The position numbers and the translations under genes were made by a program. Under the pieces are notes generated by a model, which was given only the letters and a program-made list of their open reading frames with translations, ran no database searches and had not been told where the DNA came from. Shown here piece by piece: positions 16,794 through 24,868 of a stretch of DNA of 64,000 nucleotides. Positions within the stretch are counted from its first letter, which is position 1, and each line of letters begins with the position of its first letter. Origin of the DNA: Hymenobacter rubidus (GTDB taxonomy: Bacteria > Bacteroidota > Bacteroidia > Cytophagales > Hymenobacteraceae); assembly GCF_016734815.1 (NCBI RefSeq), contig NZ_JAERQF010000030.1, forward strand, positions 1 to 64,000. The letters are read 5' to 3'.

Positions 16794-17222
16794 TTAATGC
16801 CCTCGCGCTACCAAACCGATTCCCAGCACGATGAGGACCAAGCCGCCCGCCTGGGCCAGGGTAAGCTGCTCGCGCAGCACCACCAGCCCCAGCACTGCCG
16901 TGAGTAGTACCGAGCCGCCCACAATCACGGGGGTGCCCACCGATGCGCTTACGCCGCGCTGGAAAACGATAAACGTCAGTATTTCAGCCAGCCCCACGCC
17001 CAGCCCAGCCAATGCAGCCAGTCCCACGCCCTTGCCAGAAACCGGTAGCGCCTGCCCTTGCGCCCTAAGTGTGAGCAGCCAGACGGCCCCGATTCCCGCC
17101 GCTACCAACTGCAGCACCACGGCCCCCAGCGCAGGCGGCACATGGTTGGCGGCCAGCTTGATAAAAAAGTTGTACAGCGCCAGACACAAGGCAGTGAGCA
17201 GGGCGAGCGGAAGCCAGTTCAT
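16794..17222 (-). CDS. EamA-like half-size membrane transporter
   Basis: This encodes 142 residues with four or five hydrophobic helices and little else. The LALYNFFIKLAA opening and the PVIVGGSVLLTAVLGLVVLREQLTLAQ segment are typical of one EamA repeat (drug/metabolite transporter superfamily). Full-size relatives have two such repeats, so this protein probably dimerises. It starts 13 bases after the GT2 glycosyltransferase stop, suggesting an operon, so export of a lipid-linked sugar is possible but unproven. Confidence 0.8.
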   Translation of the reverse strand: MNWLPLALLTALCLALYNFFIKLAANHVPPALGAVVLQLVAAGIGAVWLLTLRAQGQALPVSGKGVGLAALAGLGVGLAEILTFIVFQRGVSASVGTPVIVGGSVLLTAVLGLVVLREQLTLAQAGGLVLIVLGIGLVARGH

Positions 17223-17234
17223 AGACGGAGCAGG

Positions 17235-18107
17235 CTATACCAGCTTATAGTTGCGGTACTCCCCGATGCGGTAGCCCGTTACTCGCTCCACCAACTGTTT
17301 GAGCCGGTCTTTGAGGCGGTAGCGGTTGCGGGCCATGTCGTGGTCGTAGCGCCAGTTTTGTTGCCGGATGCGCTCGGTCATCACCTCCGGATGCGTGCCG
17401 GTGAAATGTTGCAACGAGTCTACTTGGCTGTAGTCGAACTCGGCGGCCGGGGCTACGTGCTGCGCCACCCAATCGTCGGAATGCCAGAGCTTGTTGAAGG
17501 TTTCCTGCTTGCGCTGCATGGCGGCGGGGGGCTTCACCCAGCCGTAGTGGTGCACGGTGGCCTCGAGCAGCTTCACGCGCAGCTTCTGGTTGTCGGGCTT
17601 GCGAAAGCCTTGGGCGTCGCGGTACGAATACACACCAATGCCGGGCCGAATGATGCGGATTTCGCGCCGGTACCAACGCTTGGAATCGCCCACGTAGTCG
17701 TAGGACGCATAAAAATGCCGGTAGTTCAGCAGCAGGCCGTCCACGCTTTTATCATCCTTCCAGCGGGCCATGCCGGCCCGGATGGCCGGGTAGTCGGCCT
17801 CGTGCAGCACCTCATCGGCTTGCAGGTAAATGGCCCAGTCGGCATCGACGGGCACGGCTGCCAGGGCTTTGTCGGTTTCCACGGCCAGCACCCGGCCGCC
17901 TTCGCGCAAAGAGTCGTCCCACACCGTATGGATAATACGGATTTTGGGCGAGCCAATGCCCTGGATAAGGCCCAAAGTGTCTTCTTCGGAGCGTCCCACA
18001 GCCACCACCACTTCATCGCACAGTGGCAGAAGTGAGCGGATGCTTTCTACCACGGGGTAGTCGTAGGAAATGGCGTTGCGAACGAAGGTGAAACCGACGA
18101 CTTTCAT
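17235..18107 (-). CDS. Family 2 glycosyltransferase
   Basis: This encodes 290 residues. The N-terminus GFTFVRNAISYDYPVVESIRS, the CDEVVVAVGRSEEDTLG segment and the DADWAIYLQADEVLHE block around residue 90 match GT-A fold (GT2) enzymes. The D-x-D-like acidic motif is where nucleotide-sugar and metal would bind. It lacks membrane helices. It seems to form an operon with the EamA protein. The start codon is only seven bases from the end of the GIY-YIG element, so the native promoter region has been displaced or is supplied by the element or gpsA. Confidence 0.85.
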   Translation of the reverse strand: MKVVGFTFVRNAISYDYPVVESIRSLLPLCDEVVVAVGRSEEDTLGLIQGIGSPKIRIIHTVWDDSLREGGRVLAVETDKALAAVPVDADWAIYLQADEVLHEADYPAIRAGMARWKDDKSVDGLLLNYRHFYASYDYVGDSKRWYRREIRIIRPGIGVYSYRDAQGFRKPDNQKLRVKLLEATVHHYGWVKPPAAMQRKQETFNKLWHSDDWVAQHVAPAAEFDYSQVDSLQHFTGTHPEVMTERIRQQNWRYDHDMARNRYRLKDRLKQLVERVTGYRIGEYRNYKLV

Positions 18108-18114
18108 AGCGTTG

Positions 18115-18149
18115 TTGTCATTCCGAGCGAAGCGAGGAATCTGGGTTTG
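18115..18149 (+). repeat. Left inverted repeat of the GIY-YIG element
   Basis: The sequence begins TTGTCATTCCGAGCG and ends TCTGGGTTTG. It is the inverse complement of 18506-18540 with three mismatches. It also contains an inner palindrome (TTCCGAGCGAAGCGAGGAA). Confidence 0.85.
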
Positions 18150-18169
18150 TTGGTAATCCCGGCAACTTA

Positions 18170-18466
18170 TTAACCAAAGATTAATGCGCTCAAATCACTC
18201 CAGGTTGGGTTATTAACCCCAATCAGCGCGTCTTTCTTCTCCCTGCGCCAGCCCTTTATCTCCTTCTCGCGAGCAATGGCTTGATTAACATCACTGAATT
18301 CTTCCCAATGCATGAGCAGGTTGCAGAAATAGCGCCCTGCAAAGGTGCGGCGACTATTTTCATTTTCAAGATACTCCTCCAGTCGACGCGCTAGGTCGTT
18401 CGTCACCCCCGTGTAAAGTACCGTGCGTTTCGGGTTGGTCAACAGATAGACGTAGTAGCTTTTCAT
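18170..18466 (-). CDS. Small GIY-YIG family endonuclease
   Basis: This encodes 98 residues from an ATG at 18466, which places YYVYLLTN at the N-terminus as in homologues. The upstream part of the frame is translated repeat. Catalytic landmarks are Y-V-Y at 5-7, Y-T-G at 18-20, Arg27/Arg28 and the metal-binding Glu67 in AREKEIKGW. This is the stand-alone COG2827 type (UvrC N-terminal-like, related in fold to Slx1), commonly annotated as a UvrC-like endonuclease. The gene lies entirely between two 35-bp inverted repeats. A role in cutting branched or hairpin DNA is plausible by homology but is not shown here. Confidence 0.88.
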   Translation of the reverse strand: MKSYYVYLLTNPKRTVLYTGVTNDLARRLEEYLENENSRRTFAGRYFCNLLMHWEEFSDVNQAIAREKEIKGWRREKKDALIGVNNPTWSDLSALIFG

Positions 18467-18505
18467 ATCACACTGTTCACTATGAGGGATTTGCATCAGT
18501 TTTAT

Positions 18506-18540
18506 CAAACCCAGATTCCTCACTGCGTTCGGAATGACAA
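18506..18540 (-). repeat. Right inverted repeat of the GIY-YIG element
   Basis: The sequence begins CAAACCCAGATTCC and ends CGGAATGACAA. It is the partner of 18115-18149. The gpsA stop codon follows directly at 18541. Confidence 0.85.
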
Positions 18541-19530
18541 TTACCGCAGCTTCTCCTTCAACACATCGAGCTCCGCGCCCGGCGCATTGCCCTCGTACAG
18601 AATGTTATACGCCGCTTCGGTAATCGGCATGTTCACCTTCAGCTTCTTGTTCAGCTCGTGGATGGACTTCACGGCGTAGTAGCCCTCGGCAATCATGTTC
18701 ATTTCCAGCTGGGCTGATTTCACCGAGTAGCCCCGGCCCACCATGCTGCCGAAGGTGCGGTTGCGCGAGAACTGCGAATAGGCCGTCACCAGCAAATCGC
18801 CGAGGTAGGCGGAGGCCGATAAGTCGCGCGGCTGGGGGTTAATGGCTTGCAAAAAGCGCCGAATTTCCTGCACGGCGTTGCTCACCAGCACGGCCAGGAA
18901 GTTGTCGCCGTAGCCCAGGCCGTGGGCAATGCCGCCAGTAAGGGCAATGATGTTTTTCATCACCGCGCAATATTCGATGCCGTCGAGGTCGGAGGCCGGG
19001 TGGGCGCTCACGAAGCGGTTGCGCAGCATCTCACAAAAGGCCAACGCCAGGCTCGCATCGGGCGAGCCGATGGTGAGGTAGCTCTGCTTTTCGAGGGCCA
19101 CTTCCTCGGCGTGGCAAGGGCCGGCAATGACGCCCAGCTGCGTGCGCGGCAGCCGAAACCGCTCGGCCACGTAGTCCGTCACCAGCTGGTTTTTGCCCGG
19201 AATCATGCCCTTAATGGCCGATACCACGCGCTTGTGCTTGAAGCTGTCACGGCTCAGCTTATCGAGCACGGGCTGCACAAAGGCGGCGGGCACGGCCAGC
19301 ACCAACCAGTCGGCCTCCTCAATGGCATCCTCCAAATCGGTGCTGGGGTACACCTGGTTCAGGTCGAACTGCACCGATGAGAGGTAGCGCGGGTTGTGGC
19401 GGGTGCGCAGCAAATGCTGCACATCGTCCTTGGCCCGCAACCACCAGTCGACGCGGGCGCCGTTTTCGCTCAGTATTTTGGTTAGTGCAGTGGCCCAGGA
19501 GCCGCCGCCAAGCATGGCAATTTTTTCCAA
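18541..19530 (-). CDS. gpsA: Glycerol-3-phosphate dehydrogenase [NAD(P)+]
   Basis: This encodes a 329-residue cytoplasmic enzyme that reduces dihydroxyacetone phosphate to sn-glycerol 3-phosphate for phospholipid synthesis. The Rossmann motif MLGGGSWATALTKIL lies at the N-terminus. It also shows SAIKGM, GPCHAEEVA, and the catalytic-lysine region YCAVMKNIIALTGGIAHGLGYGDN. Length is normal for bacterial GpsA. Its stop codon is immediately adjacent to the GIY-YIG element. A class 1 hairpin lies upstream at 19582-19686. Confidence 0.96.
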   Translation of the reverse strand: MEKIAMLGGGSWATALTKILSENGARVDWWLRAKDDVQHLLRTRHNPRYLSSVQFDLNQVYPSTDLEDAIEEADWLVLAVPAAFVQPVLDKLSRDSFKHKRVVSAIKGMIPGKNQLVTDYVAERFRLPRTQLGVIAGPCHAEEVALEKQSYLTIGSPDASLALAFCEMLRNRFVSAHPASDLDGIEYCAVMKNIIALTGGIAHGLGYGDNFLAVLVSNAVQEIRRFLQAINPQPRDLSASAYLGDLLVTAYSQFSRNRTFGSMVGRGYSVKSAQLEMNMIAEGYYAVKSIHELNKKLKVNMPITEAAYNILYEGNAPGAELDVLKEKLR

Positions 19531-19581
19531 GGGAGGTGGGAATTTAGGGCAGAAGTTGAATGAGCGAAGGAGTAAAAACAG

Positions 19582-19686
19582 AACGTCATGCTAAGCGAAG
19601 GCGAAGCATCTCGCCTGCAATACTAACCCCAATGGATGGGATTACAGTTGCGGGAGAAATGCTTCGAATGCGCTCAGCATGACGTT
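19582..19686. repeat. Class 1 palindromic repeat
   Basis: Outer arms AACGTCATGCT and AGCATGACGTT are perfect. The next approximately 28 bases of each arm pair with a few mismatches and include CGAAGCAT. The loop is about 27 bases. It lies between gpsA and the adaptor gene, both on the minus strand, so it may also end transcription of the adaptor. Confidence 0.8.
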
Positions 19687-19718
19687 TCCTCTAAGAATAG
19701 TTGCCCTGGCAAGCCCGG

Positions 19719-21122
19719 CTACTTCGCGTCTGCGTCTTCCTTCAAGGCTTCCTTATTCAAAGTTTTTTCGTCCTTGATATCCACCAGTGAGCCATCTTTC
19801 AACGACTTGGCCACGGCGCGGAAGGGCCCGCTTACCACCTGCGCCCCGGCCGGCACGCCGCTCAGAATCTCAATATTCTGGAAGTCGCTGATGCCGGTTT
19901 TCACGGGCGTGAGCACGGCTTTGCCGTCCTTCACCACAAACACTACCTCCTGAATCTCCGCCTTGGGAGCCGCGCCGGGCGCGACGGCCGTGGCCGTACC
20001 GCTGGGGCGCCCGCCCATGCGCGGGCCGTTCTTGTCGTCGTTCTTCAGCATGGCCGAGTCGGAGCGGGTGGTTACTGCCGCCAGCGGCACGCTCAGCACC
20101 CCGGCCTTGCGGTCGGTAATGATGTCAACCGAGGCCGTCATGCCCGGCCGGAAGGGCACGATGGTTTGCTTGCGCACGGTGCGGATGAGGTGGCGGTAGC
20201 TTTCGGGCAGCAAGCGAATCCGCACCTCAAACTCGGTCACGGCTTCGGCCGTCAGCGCGTCCTTGGCGGTGTTGGCAATGTTGGTGACGATGCCACGAAA
20301 CTTCTCGTCCTTGCTGCTGTAGGCATCCACTTCTACGTCGGCCGAGTCGCCCAGGGTCACGTTGTTCACATCATTTTCGTTCACGTTCACGCGCACCTCC
20401 ATGTTGTTGAGGTTGGCAATGCGCATGATTTCGGTGCCGGCCATCTGGGTAGTACCTACTACCCGCTCGCCTTTCTTCACGTTCAGCTTGCTCACCGTGC
20501 CGCTCACCGGGGCGTAGATGGTGGTTTTGTTCAGGTTTTTGCGGGCTTCCTCCAGCGAGGCCGAGGCAGCGCTGACGGTGCTTTGCGAGGCCCGGATTTG
20601 CTGGCGGGCGCTGTTAATTTCCTCCTGTGAGGCATTGTAAGCCGCCTGGCTGGCTTCGTAGTCGGCCTGCGAAATCACCTTTTGCTTATAGAGCGAGGCA
20701 TTGCGGCGGTAGGTCAGCTCGGTTTGCTTGGCCGAGGCCAACAGCTGTTGCAGGCGGGCCTGGGCCTGGCCCACGTTGGCGCGCTGGGTGCCCACCTGGG
20801 CGCTCTGCATATTCACCTGGGCCTGGTAGTTGTCAGGCCGGATGCGCAGCAGTAGTTGGCCCTTGCGCACGGAATCACCTTCCTGCACGTAGAGCTCGGT
20901 GATTTCACCGGATACGTCGGGCGAGATTTTCACCTCGGTTTCGGGCTGCACCTTGCCCGAAGCGCTTACTTTCTCCACGATGGTGGCCGGCCCGGCCTTG
21001 GCCACCAGCACTTCTACCCCGGTGGACTTGCCCACCCAGCCTTTTTTCTTCGCCACGGTGTAGCCCACGATGAGCACCAGCACCACGGCGATAAGCGTGT
21101 ACAGTAAACGGTTGTTTTTCAT
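19719..21122 (-). CDS. RND/MacA-type periplasmic adaptor subunit
   Basis: This encodes 467 residues with a single N-terminal membrane anchor (LYTLIAVVLVLIVGYTVA). It shows the split lipoyl domain (KVSASGKVQPETEVKI; TIYAPVSGTVSKLNVKKGERV), a coiled-coil hairpin around residues 100-200, and beta-barrel and membrane-proximal domains towards the C-terminus. Such adaptors join an inner-membrane transporter to a TolC channel. The TolC gene lies 102 bp upstream in the same direction, but no RND or ABC permease is next to them here. The two genes are separated by a heptamer palindrome. The substrate is unknown. Confidence 0.9.
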   Translation of the reverse strand: MKNNRLLYTLIAVVLVLIVGYTVAKKKGWVGKSTGVEVLVAKAGPATIVEKVSASGKVQPETEVKISPDVSGEITELYVQEGDSVRKGQLLLRIRPDNYQAQVNMQSAQVGTQRANVGQAQARLQQLLASAKQTELTYRRNASLYKQKVISQADYEASQAAYNASQEEINSARQQIRASQSTVSAASASLEEARKNLNKTTIYAPVSGTVSKLNVKKGERVVGTTQMAGTEIMRIANLNNMEVRVNVNENDVNNVTLGDSADVEVDAYSSKDEKFRGIVTNIANTAKDALTAEAVTEFEVRIRLLPESYRHLIRTVRKQTIVPFRPGMTASVDIITDRKAGVLSVPLAAVTTRSDSAMLKNDDKNGPRMGGRPSGTATAVAPGAAPKAEIQEVVFVVKDGKAVLTPVKTGISDFQNIEILSGVPAGAQVVSGPFRAVAKSLKDGSLVDIKDEKTLNKEALKEDADAK

Positions 21123-21129
21123 AAGGTTT

Positions 21130-21226
21130 CATTCAACATTTATCAAGTAACATTTAACAGCCGTTCTGCTTGCTTAGGCGTAAGCCGTGAGGGTGTTAAA
21201 TGATAAATGCTACTTGTTAAATGACT
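21130..21226. repeat. Class 2 heptamer palindrome
   Basis: The left arm contains the heptamers CATTCAA, CATTTAT, CAAGTAA and CATTTAA. The right arm is the inverse of such units (TGTTAAA, TGATAAA, TGCTACT). A smaller hairpin (GCTTAGGCGTAAGC) is in the loop. The right arm reaches the TolC stop codon. Confidence 0.75.
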
Positions 21227-22760
21227 AAAGTGAAAGCGGCTTGCCCTGGTAAAAATCGAGCACCTTGCGGCGGAAAATGTAGCTGTACTTGGCCTGAATG
21301 CGGTTCGATTCGGCGAAGGTCAGGTTGTTTTTCGTGATGTTGAACTCGGTGCCGTTCAGCAGGCCGTTGTTGAAGCGGATTTCCGAGTTGCGCTGCGTGA
21401 GCGTGAGGGCCGTTACCTGGCGCTTGGCGGCGGCGTACTGCAGCTGGGCGGCCCGGGCATCGGCAAAGGCCTGCTCGATGCTTTGGCGCAGCGTGAGGCG
21501 GGCCTGCTCGGCACGCACGCTCTGGGCCTCCTCGTTGATGATGGCGCGCTGCACGCCGGTGCGCACCTGCAGGCCGTTGAAGACTGGAATATTGAGCGAA
21601 AACTGCACCTGCTGGCCCAGGTTCTTGTTCAGCTGGTCCCAGAAGCCCTGCGGCAGGCTGGTGATGTTGCGCTGGTACGTCACCACGCTGAGCGGGGTCA
21701 CGACACCGCCGTTGTTCACGAAAAACGTGGTGCGCCGGGCCGTGGAATCGTTGCTCACCGACGTGACCGTGCGCACCGACGAATACCCCGAGAACACCTG
21801 CCCCGTCAAGGCCAGGCGCGGATAATAGCCGCCGCGGGCCAGGTCGATGCCCCGGCGGGCGCTCTGCACCCGCAGCTCGGCCGCCTTGATTTCGGGCAGG
21901 CGGTCGGCGGCCGTCTGGTAGGTTTGGTCCAGGTCGAGGGCCAGTGGCGCCTCCTCGTCCGGGTCGGGAAATTGCGGCACCTCAATCTCGAAGCTTTTGG
22001 CCGTGGCCGCGTCGAGGTTGAGCAGCTGCATGAGCGAGAGCCGGGCCAGGGTGGCCTGGTTCTGGGCCGTCACGACGTTCAGCTCGTCGGTGGCCAGCTG
22101 CGACTGGCTGTCGAGCAAGGTGCTTTCCGGAATGCTGCCGGCTTTCAGCAGAATCTTGGTGCGGGTAATTTGCGCCTGGTCGCTCTCCACGCGCACCTGG
22201 TTGGCACGCACCAGCTCCTGGGCCAGCACCAGCTGCAGAAAAGCCGAGGCCACGTTCAAACTCAGGTCGTTGCGGGCCTTCTCGATGTCGGCAAGGCTGG
22301 CCTGGTAATCCAGGTCGTTGCGCCGGATGGTGTTGCGCAGCTGAAACCCCTGAAACAAGGTGACCTGTGCTATGCCGGCCAGGTTGTTGGCCCGCACCGT
22401 ATTGCTCTGAAATTCATAGGTGAGCGGGTTCACGCTCGTGCCGTACTGCCAGCTCTGCGAGGCGCTTAGGTTGGCCGTGGGCAGCAGCGCGGCGCGGCTC
22501 TGGCGCAGCACCTGCTGGTTGTTCTGGGCCTGGAGCTCGCTCAGGCGCACGTTCAGGTTGTGGGCCAGGGCATAGTCCACGGCACGCTGCAGCGTCCAGG
22601 GGCCGGTGGCGGCCTGGGCGGCGCTGCTCAGGGTGGCAGCCGGCGGCGAGGCGGGCACGGCGGGCGTTTGGGCCCGCGCAGCTGGCAGCAGCAGCACCGT
22701 GCCCGCCAACCCGGCCAGCACCCGGCGCTTGAGCGCGGAAGAAGTAGTCCGTCGTTTCAT
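21225..22760 (-). CDS. TolC family outer-membrane efflux protein
   Basis: This encodes 511 residues from an ATG at 22760, giving MKRRTTSSALKRRVLAG and a signal peptide cleaved near ARAQ. Two long outer-membrane-efflux repeats with heptad-like Ala/Gln/Leu patterns follow. The first contains ALAHNLNVRLSELQAQN and RAALLPTANLSASQSW, and the second contains PEIKAAELRVQSARRGIDLARGGYYPRLALTG. TolC proteins trimerise into a channel across the outer membrane. With the adaptor downstream it forms part of a tripartite exporter. Confidence 0.93.
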   Translation of the reverse strand: MKRRTTSSALKRRVLAGLAGTVLLLPAARAQTPAVPASPPAATLSSAAQAATGPWTLQRAVDYALAHNLNVRLSELQAQNNQQVLRQSRAALLPTANLSASQSWQYGTSVNPLTYEFQSNTVRANNLAGIAQVTLFQGFQLRNTIRRNDLDYQASLADIEKARNDLSLNVASAFLQLVLAQELVRANQVRVESDQAQITRTKILLKAGSIPESTLLDSQSQLATDELNVVTAQNQATLARLSLMQLLNLDAATAKSFEIEVPQFPDPDEEAPLALDLDQTYQTAADRLPEIKAAELRVQSARRGIDLARGGYYPRLALTGQVFSGYSSVRTVTSVSNDSTARRTTFFVNNGGVVTPLSVVTYQRNITSLPQGFWDQLNKNLGQQVQFSLNIPVFNGLQVRTGVQRAIINEEAQSVRAEQARLTLRQSIEQAFADARAAQLQYAAAKRQVTALTLTQRNSEIRFNNGLLNGTEFNITKNNLTFAESNRIQAKYSYIFRRKVLDFYQGKPLSL

Positions 22761-22831
22761 GCTTGCAGAAAAGTAGGGTATCGGAGATAGAAGAATCGGC
22801 AAATTTCGGTTTTTATTACACCGCTCCCGCT

Positions 22832-23512
22832 TTAGTCAAGCGTGGGGATGTAGGTAATGTGCTTTACCCAGCTCAGCTGACGTAAGTAGGCCAGGGTTAT
22901 TTCTTTGATAGGGCTATCCATTTCGATGAACTGCCGGGCGGCATCGTTGCGGCCCTTGCGGCTCACGAACATGGTGGCAATGTTACACTGGTCGTGGGCA
23001 ATAACCGAGGCAATAAAGGCAATGGAGCCCGGCACGTCGTCGGCGTCGATGATGAGCGTGTGCAGGCTCCCGGAAAAGTCCGACGGAAACCCGTCGACTT
23101 CCACAATGCGAATGACGCCGCCGCCCCGGCTCTGGCCCACTACCTCGATGCGGTGGCCGGTGGCGCCGTCCAGCAAATTCAGCTTGATGGTGTTGGGGTG
23201 CATGGTGGAGGCATTGCCCACGCTCTGAAACGTGTAATTCAGCCCGGCCTCGGCCGCATGCTCAAAGGCTGTGCGGATGCGGGTATCGTCGGGGGCGTAG
23301 CCCAGCAGGCCCGCCACGATGGCGCGGTCGGAGCCGTGGCCCTCGTAGGTGCGGGCAAAAGAATTGTAGAAGGTAATCACTGCCTCGGTAGGCACCGCGC
23401 CCAGAATGCGAATGGCAGCCCGCGCAATGCGCACCACGCCGGCCGTGTGCGACGAGCTGGGTCCAATCATGACGGGTCCAATCATATCAAAAATGCTGGA
23501 TTTCTCGGCCAT
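22832..23512 (-). CDS. sdaAB: L-serine dehydratase, iron-sulfur type, beta subunit
   Basis: This encodes 226 residues. The N-terminal SDH-beta domain shows MIGPVMIGPSSSHTAGVVRIAR and NSFARTYEGHGSDRAIVAGLLG. The C-terminal part from about residue 150 is an ACT domain (HTLIIDADDVPGSIAFIASVIA). With its alpha subunit it deaminates L-serine to pyruvate and ammonia. The alpha subunit carrying the iron-sulfur cysteines is not in this window. The ACT domain suggests binding of an amino acid effector. Confidence 0.93.
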   Translation of the reverse strand: MAEKSSIFDMIGPVMIGPSSSHTAGVVRIARAAIRILGAVPTEAVITFYNSFARTYEGHGSDRAIVAGLLGYAPDDTRIRTAFEHAAEAGLNYTFQSVGNASTMHPNTIKLNLLDGATGHRIEVVGQSRGGGVIRIVEVDGFPSDFSGSLHTLIIDADDVPGSIAFIASVIAHDQCNIATMFVSRKGRNDAARQFIEMDSPIKEITLAYLRQLSWVKHITYIPTLD

Positions 23513-23779
23513 GGGCGTGCACCAGTAGTGGGTTAGTTTGCGGGGTTAAAAGTAGCGGATGGCTGCCAGACCCGGCCGCGAAGGCGCGAAACCCTAACCG
23601 GCCGGCACCGAAACGAAAAGATTTTGGGCTGGATTATCCTGCAAAGATGCCGCCGGACCGCAATAGTTGCGAATTGTTCGGCACGCCGCCTAAATTCCCG
23701 CTTTGCAAACTCAGTATTTTAACGATATTTGTCCCGGGCCCACCCAGCCTTTTTTCCCACCACACCCCTTTTTGCTACA

Positions 23780-24772
23780 ATGTCCGTCCCTCCCACCCAG
23801 GACGAGTTTTCGCCTGCCGTGCTGGCGCAGCTGCGTCGGCTCCAGGAAAAATACGCTCCCGACGGCCAGGACCTGGCCGCCTACCTCGAAGGCCTCTACC
23901 ACGCCAAATACGTTAACTACTGGGATTATATTGAGTTAGACACGCTACTCTCGCTCCAGCGCCCGCTCACCAACGTACCCGACGAGCGGATTTTCATCAT
24001 GTACCACCAGATTTCGGAGCTGTATTTTAAGCTCTGCCTCTGCGAGTACGAACAGATTGGCAACCTGCAGCCACCCACGCTGGGCGAAATCGTCCTGCGC
24101 CTGGGCCGCATCAACCGCTATTTCGACAACCTCATTGACTCGTTCGATGTGATGGTCGACGGCATGGACAAGCAGCAGTTTCTGGATTTCCGCATGGCCC
24201 TGATGCCCGCTTCCGGTTTTCAGAGCGTGCAGTACCGCATGATTGAGATTGCCAGCACCAGCCTCGAAAACCTGACCGACGAGGCCAAGCGCCAGGCCCT
24301 GGGCGAAGCCTCTGCCCACGACTACGACCAGCTCCTGGGCTGCATCTACTGGAAAGCCGGGGCCACCATCGAAGCCAGTGGCGCCAAGGCCCTCACCCTC
24401 ATCGAGTTTGAGCGCAAGTACACCGCCGACCTCGTGCGCCACGCCGAAGCCTACCACGACCGCAACGTGTGGGCCATGGTCCAGCGCCTGCCCGAGGAAG
24501 AGCGCCAGCACCCCCGGTTGGTGCGCGCCCTGCGCCAGCTCGATGTGAGCGTGAACGTGAACTGGCCCCTGATGCACTTCAAATCGGCGGTGCGCTACCT
24601 GCAGCGCAACCCCACCGACCTGGCCGCCACCGGCGGCACCAACTGGCGCAGCTACCTGCCGCCCAAGTTCCAGCGCCGCATCTTCTACCCGCAGCTGTGG
24701 AGCGCCCAGGAACTGGAAGACTGGGGCAAGGGCTGGGTGGAAAGCGTGCTGGAGGAAGGCGTGGGCGTGTAA
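23780..24772 (+). CDS. kynA: Tryptophan 2,3-dioxygenase
   Basis: This encodes a 330-residue haem enzyme that opens the indole ring of L-tryptophan to give N-formylkynurenine. Conserved features are YHAKYVNYWDYIELDTLLSLQ near the N-terminus, the distal-side MYHQISELYFKLCLCE with its histidine, and ALMPASGFQSVQYRMIEI. The ATG at 23780 is chosen because homologues begin shortly before the ring-binding N-terminal helix. No other kynurenine-pathway gene is adjacent, and SdaAB is divergent. A short hairpin with a T-run follows the stop. Confidence 0.93.
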   Translation: MSVPPTQDEFSPAVLAQLRRLQEKYAPDGQDLAAYLEGLYHAKYVNYWDYIELDTLLSLQRPLTNVPDERIFIMYHQISELYFKLCLCEYEQIGNLQPPTLGEIVLRLGRINRYFDNLIDSFDVMVDGMDKQQFLDFRMALMPASGFQSVQYRMIEIASTSLENLTDEAKRQALGEASAHDYDQLLGCIYWKAGATIEASGAKALTLIEFERKYTADLVRHAEAYHDRNVWAMVQRLPEEERQHPRLVRALRQLDVSVNVNWPLMHFKSAVRYLQRNPTDLAATGGTNWRSYLPPKFQRRIFYPQLWSAQELEDWGKGWVESVLEEGVGV

Positions 24773-24802
24773 GCCATCGCATTTCTTGAATAGGAATTCA
24801 AC

Positions 24803-24837
24803 GAAAGTCATGCCCGGTTTACCTTGACATGACTTTC
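24803..24837 (+). terminator. Terminator after tryptophan dioxygenase
   Basis: The 10-bp arms GAAAGTCATG and CATGACTTTC flank a 15-base loop and are followed by TTTTTT. Confidence 0.75.
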
Positions 24838-24868
24838 TTTTTTAACGAGCATCGCCCGGTTGTAGAGC

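Larger units (their letters stand above)
18115..18540. mobile_element. Candidate REP-like element carrying a GIY-YIG nuclease
   Basis: Terminal inverted repeats of 35 bp lie at 18115-18149 and 18506-18540 and match at 32 of 35 positions. Only the nuclease gene lies inside. The right end touches the first base of the gpsA stop codon, and the left end is seven bases from the GT2 start codon. The terminal sequence (GTCATTCCGAGCG and so on) shares its core with bare hairpins elsewhere in this window. No target-site duplication can be identified with confidence. Calling it mobile is inference. Confidence 0.55.

Noticed and set aside
18170..18466. GIY-YIG gene read as a truncated UvrC
   Set aside because: The 98-residue length is complete for the stand-alone COG2827 type, with start, catalytic residues and stop in place.
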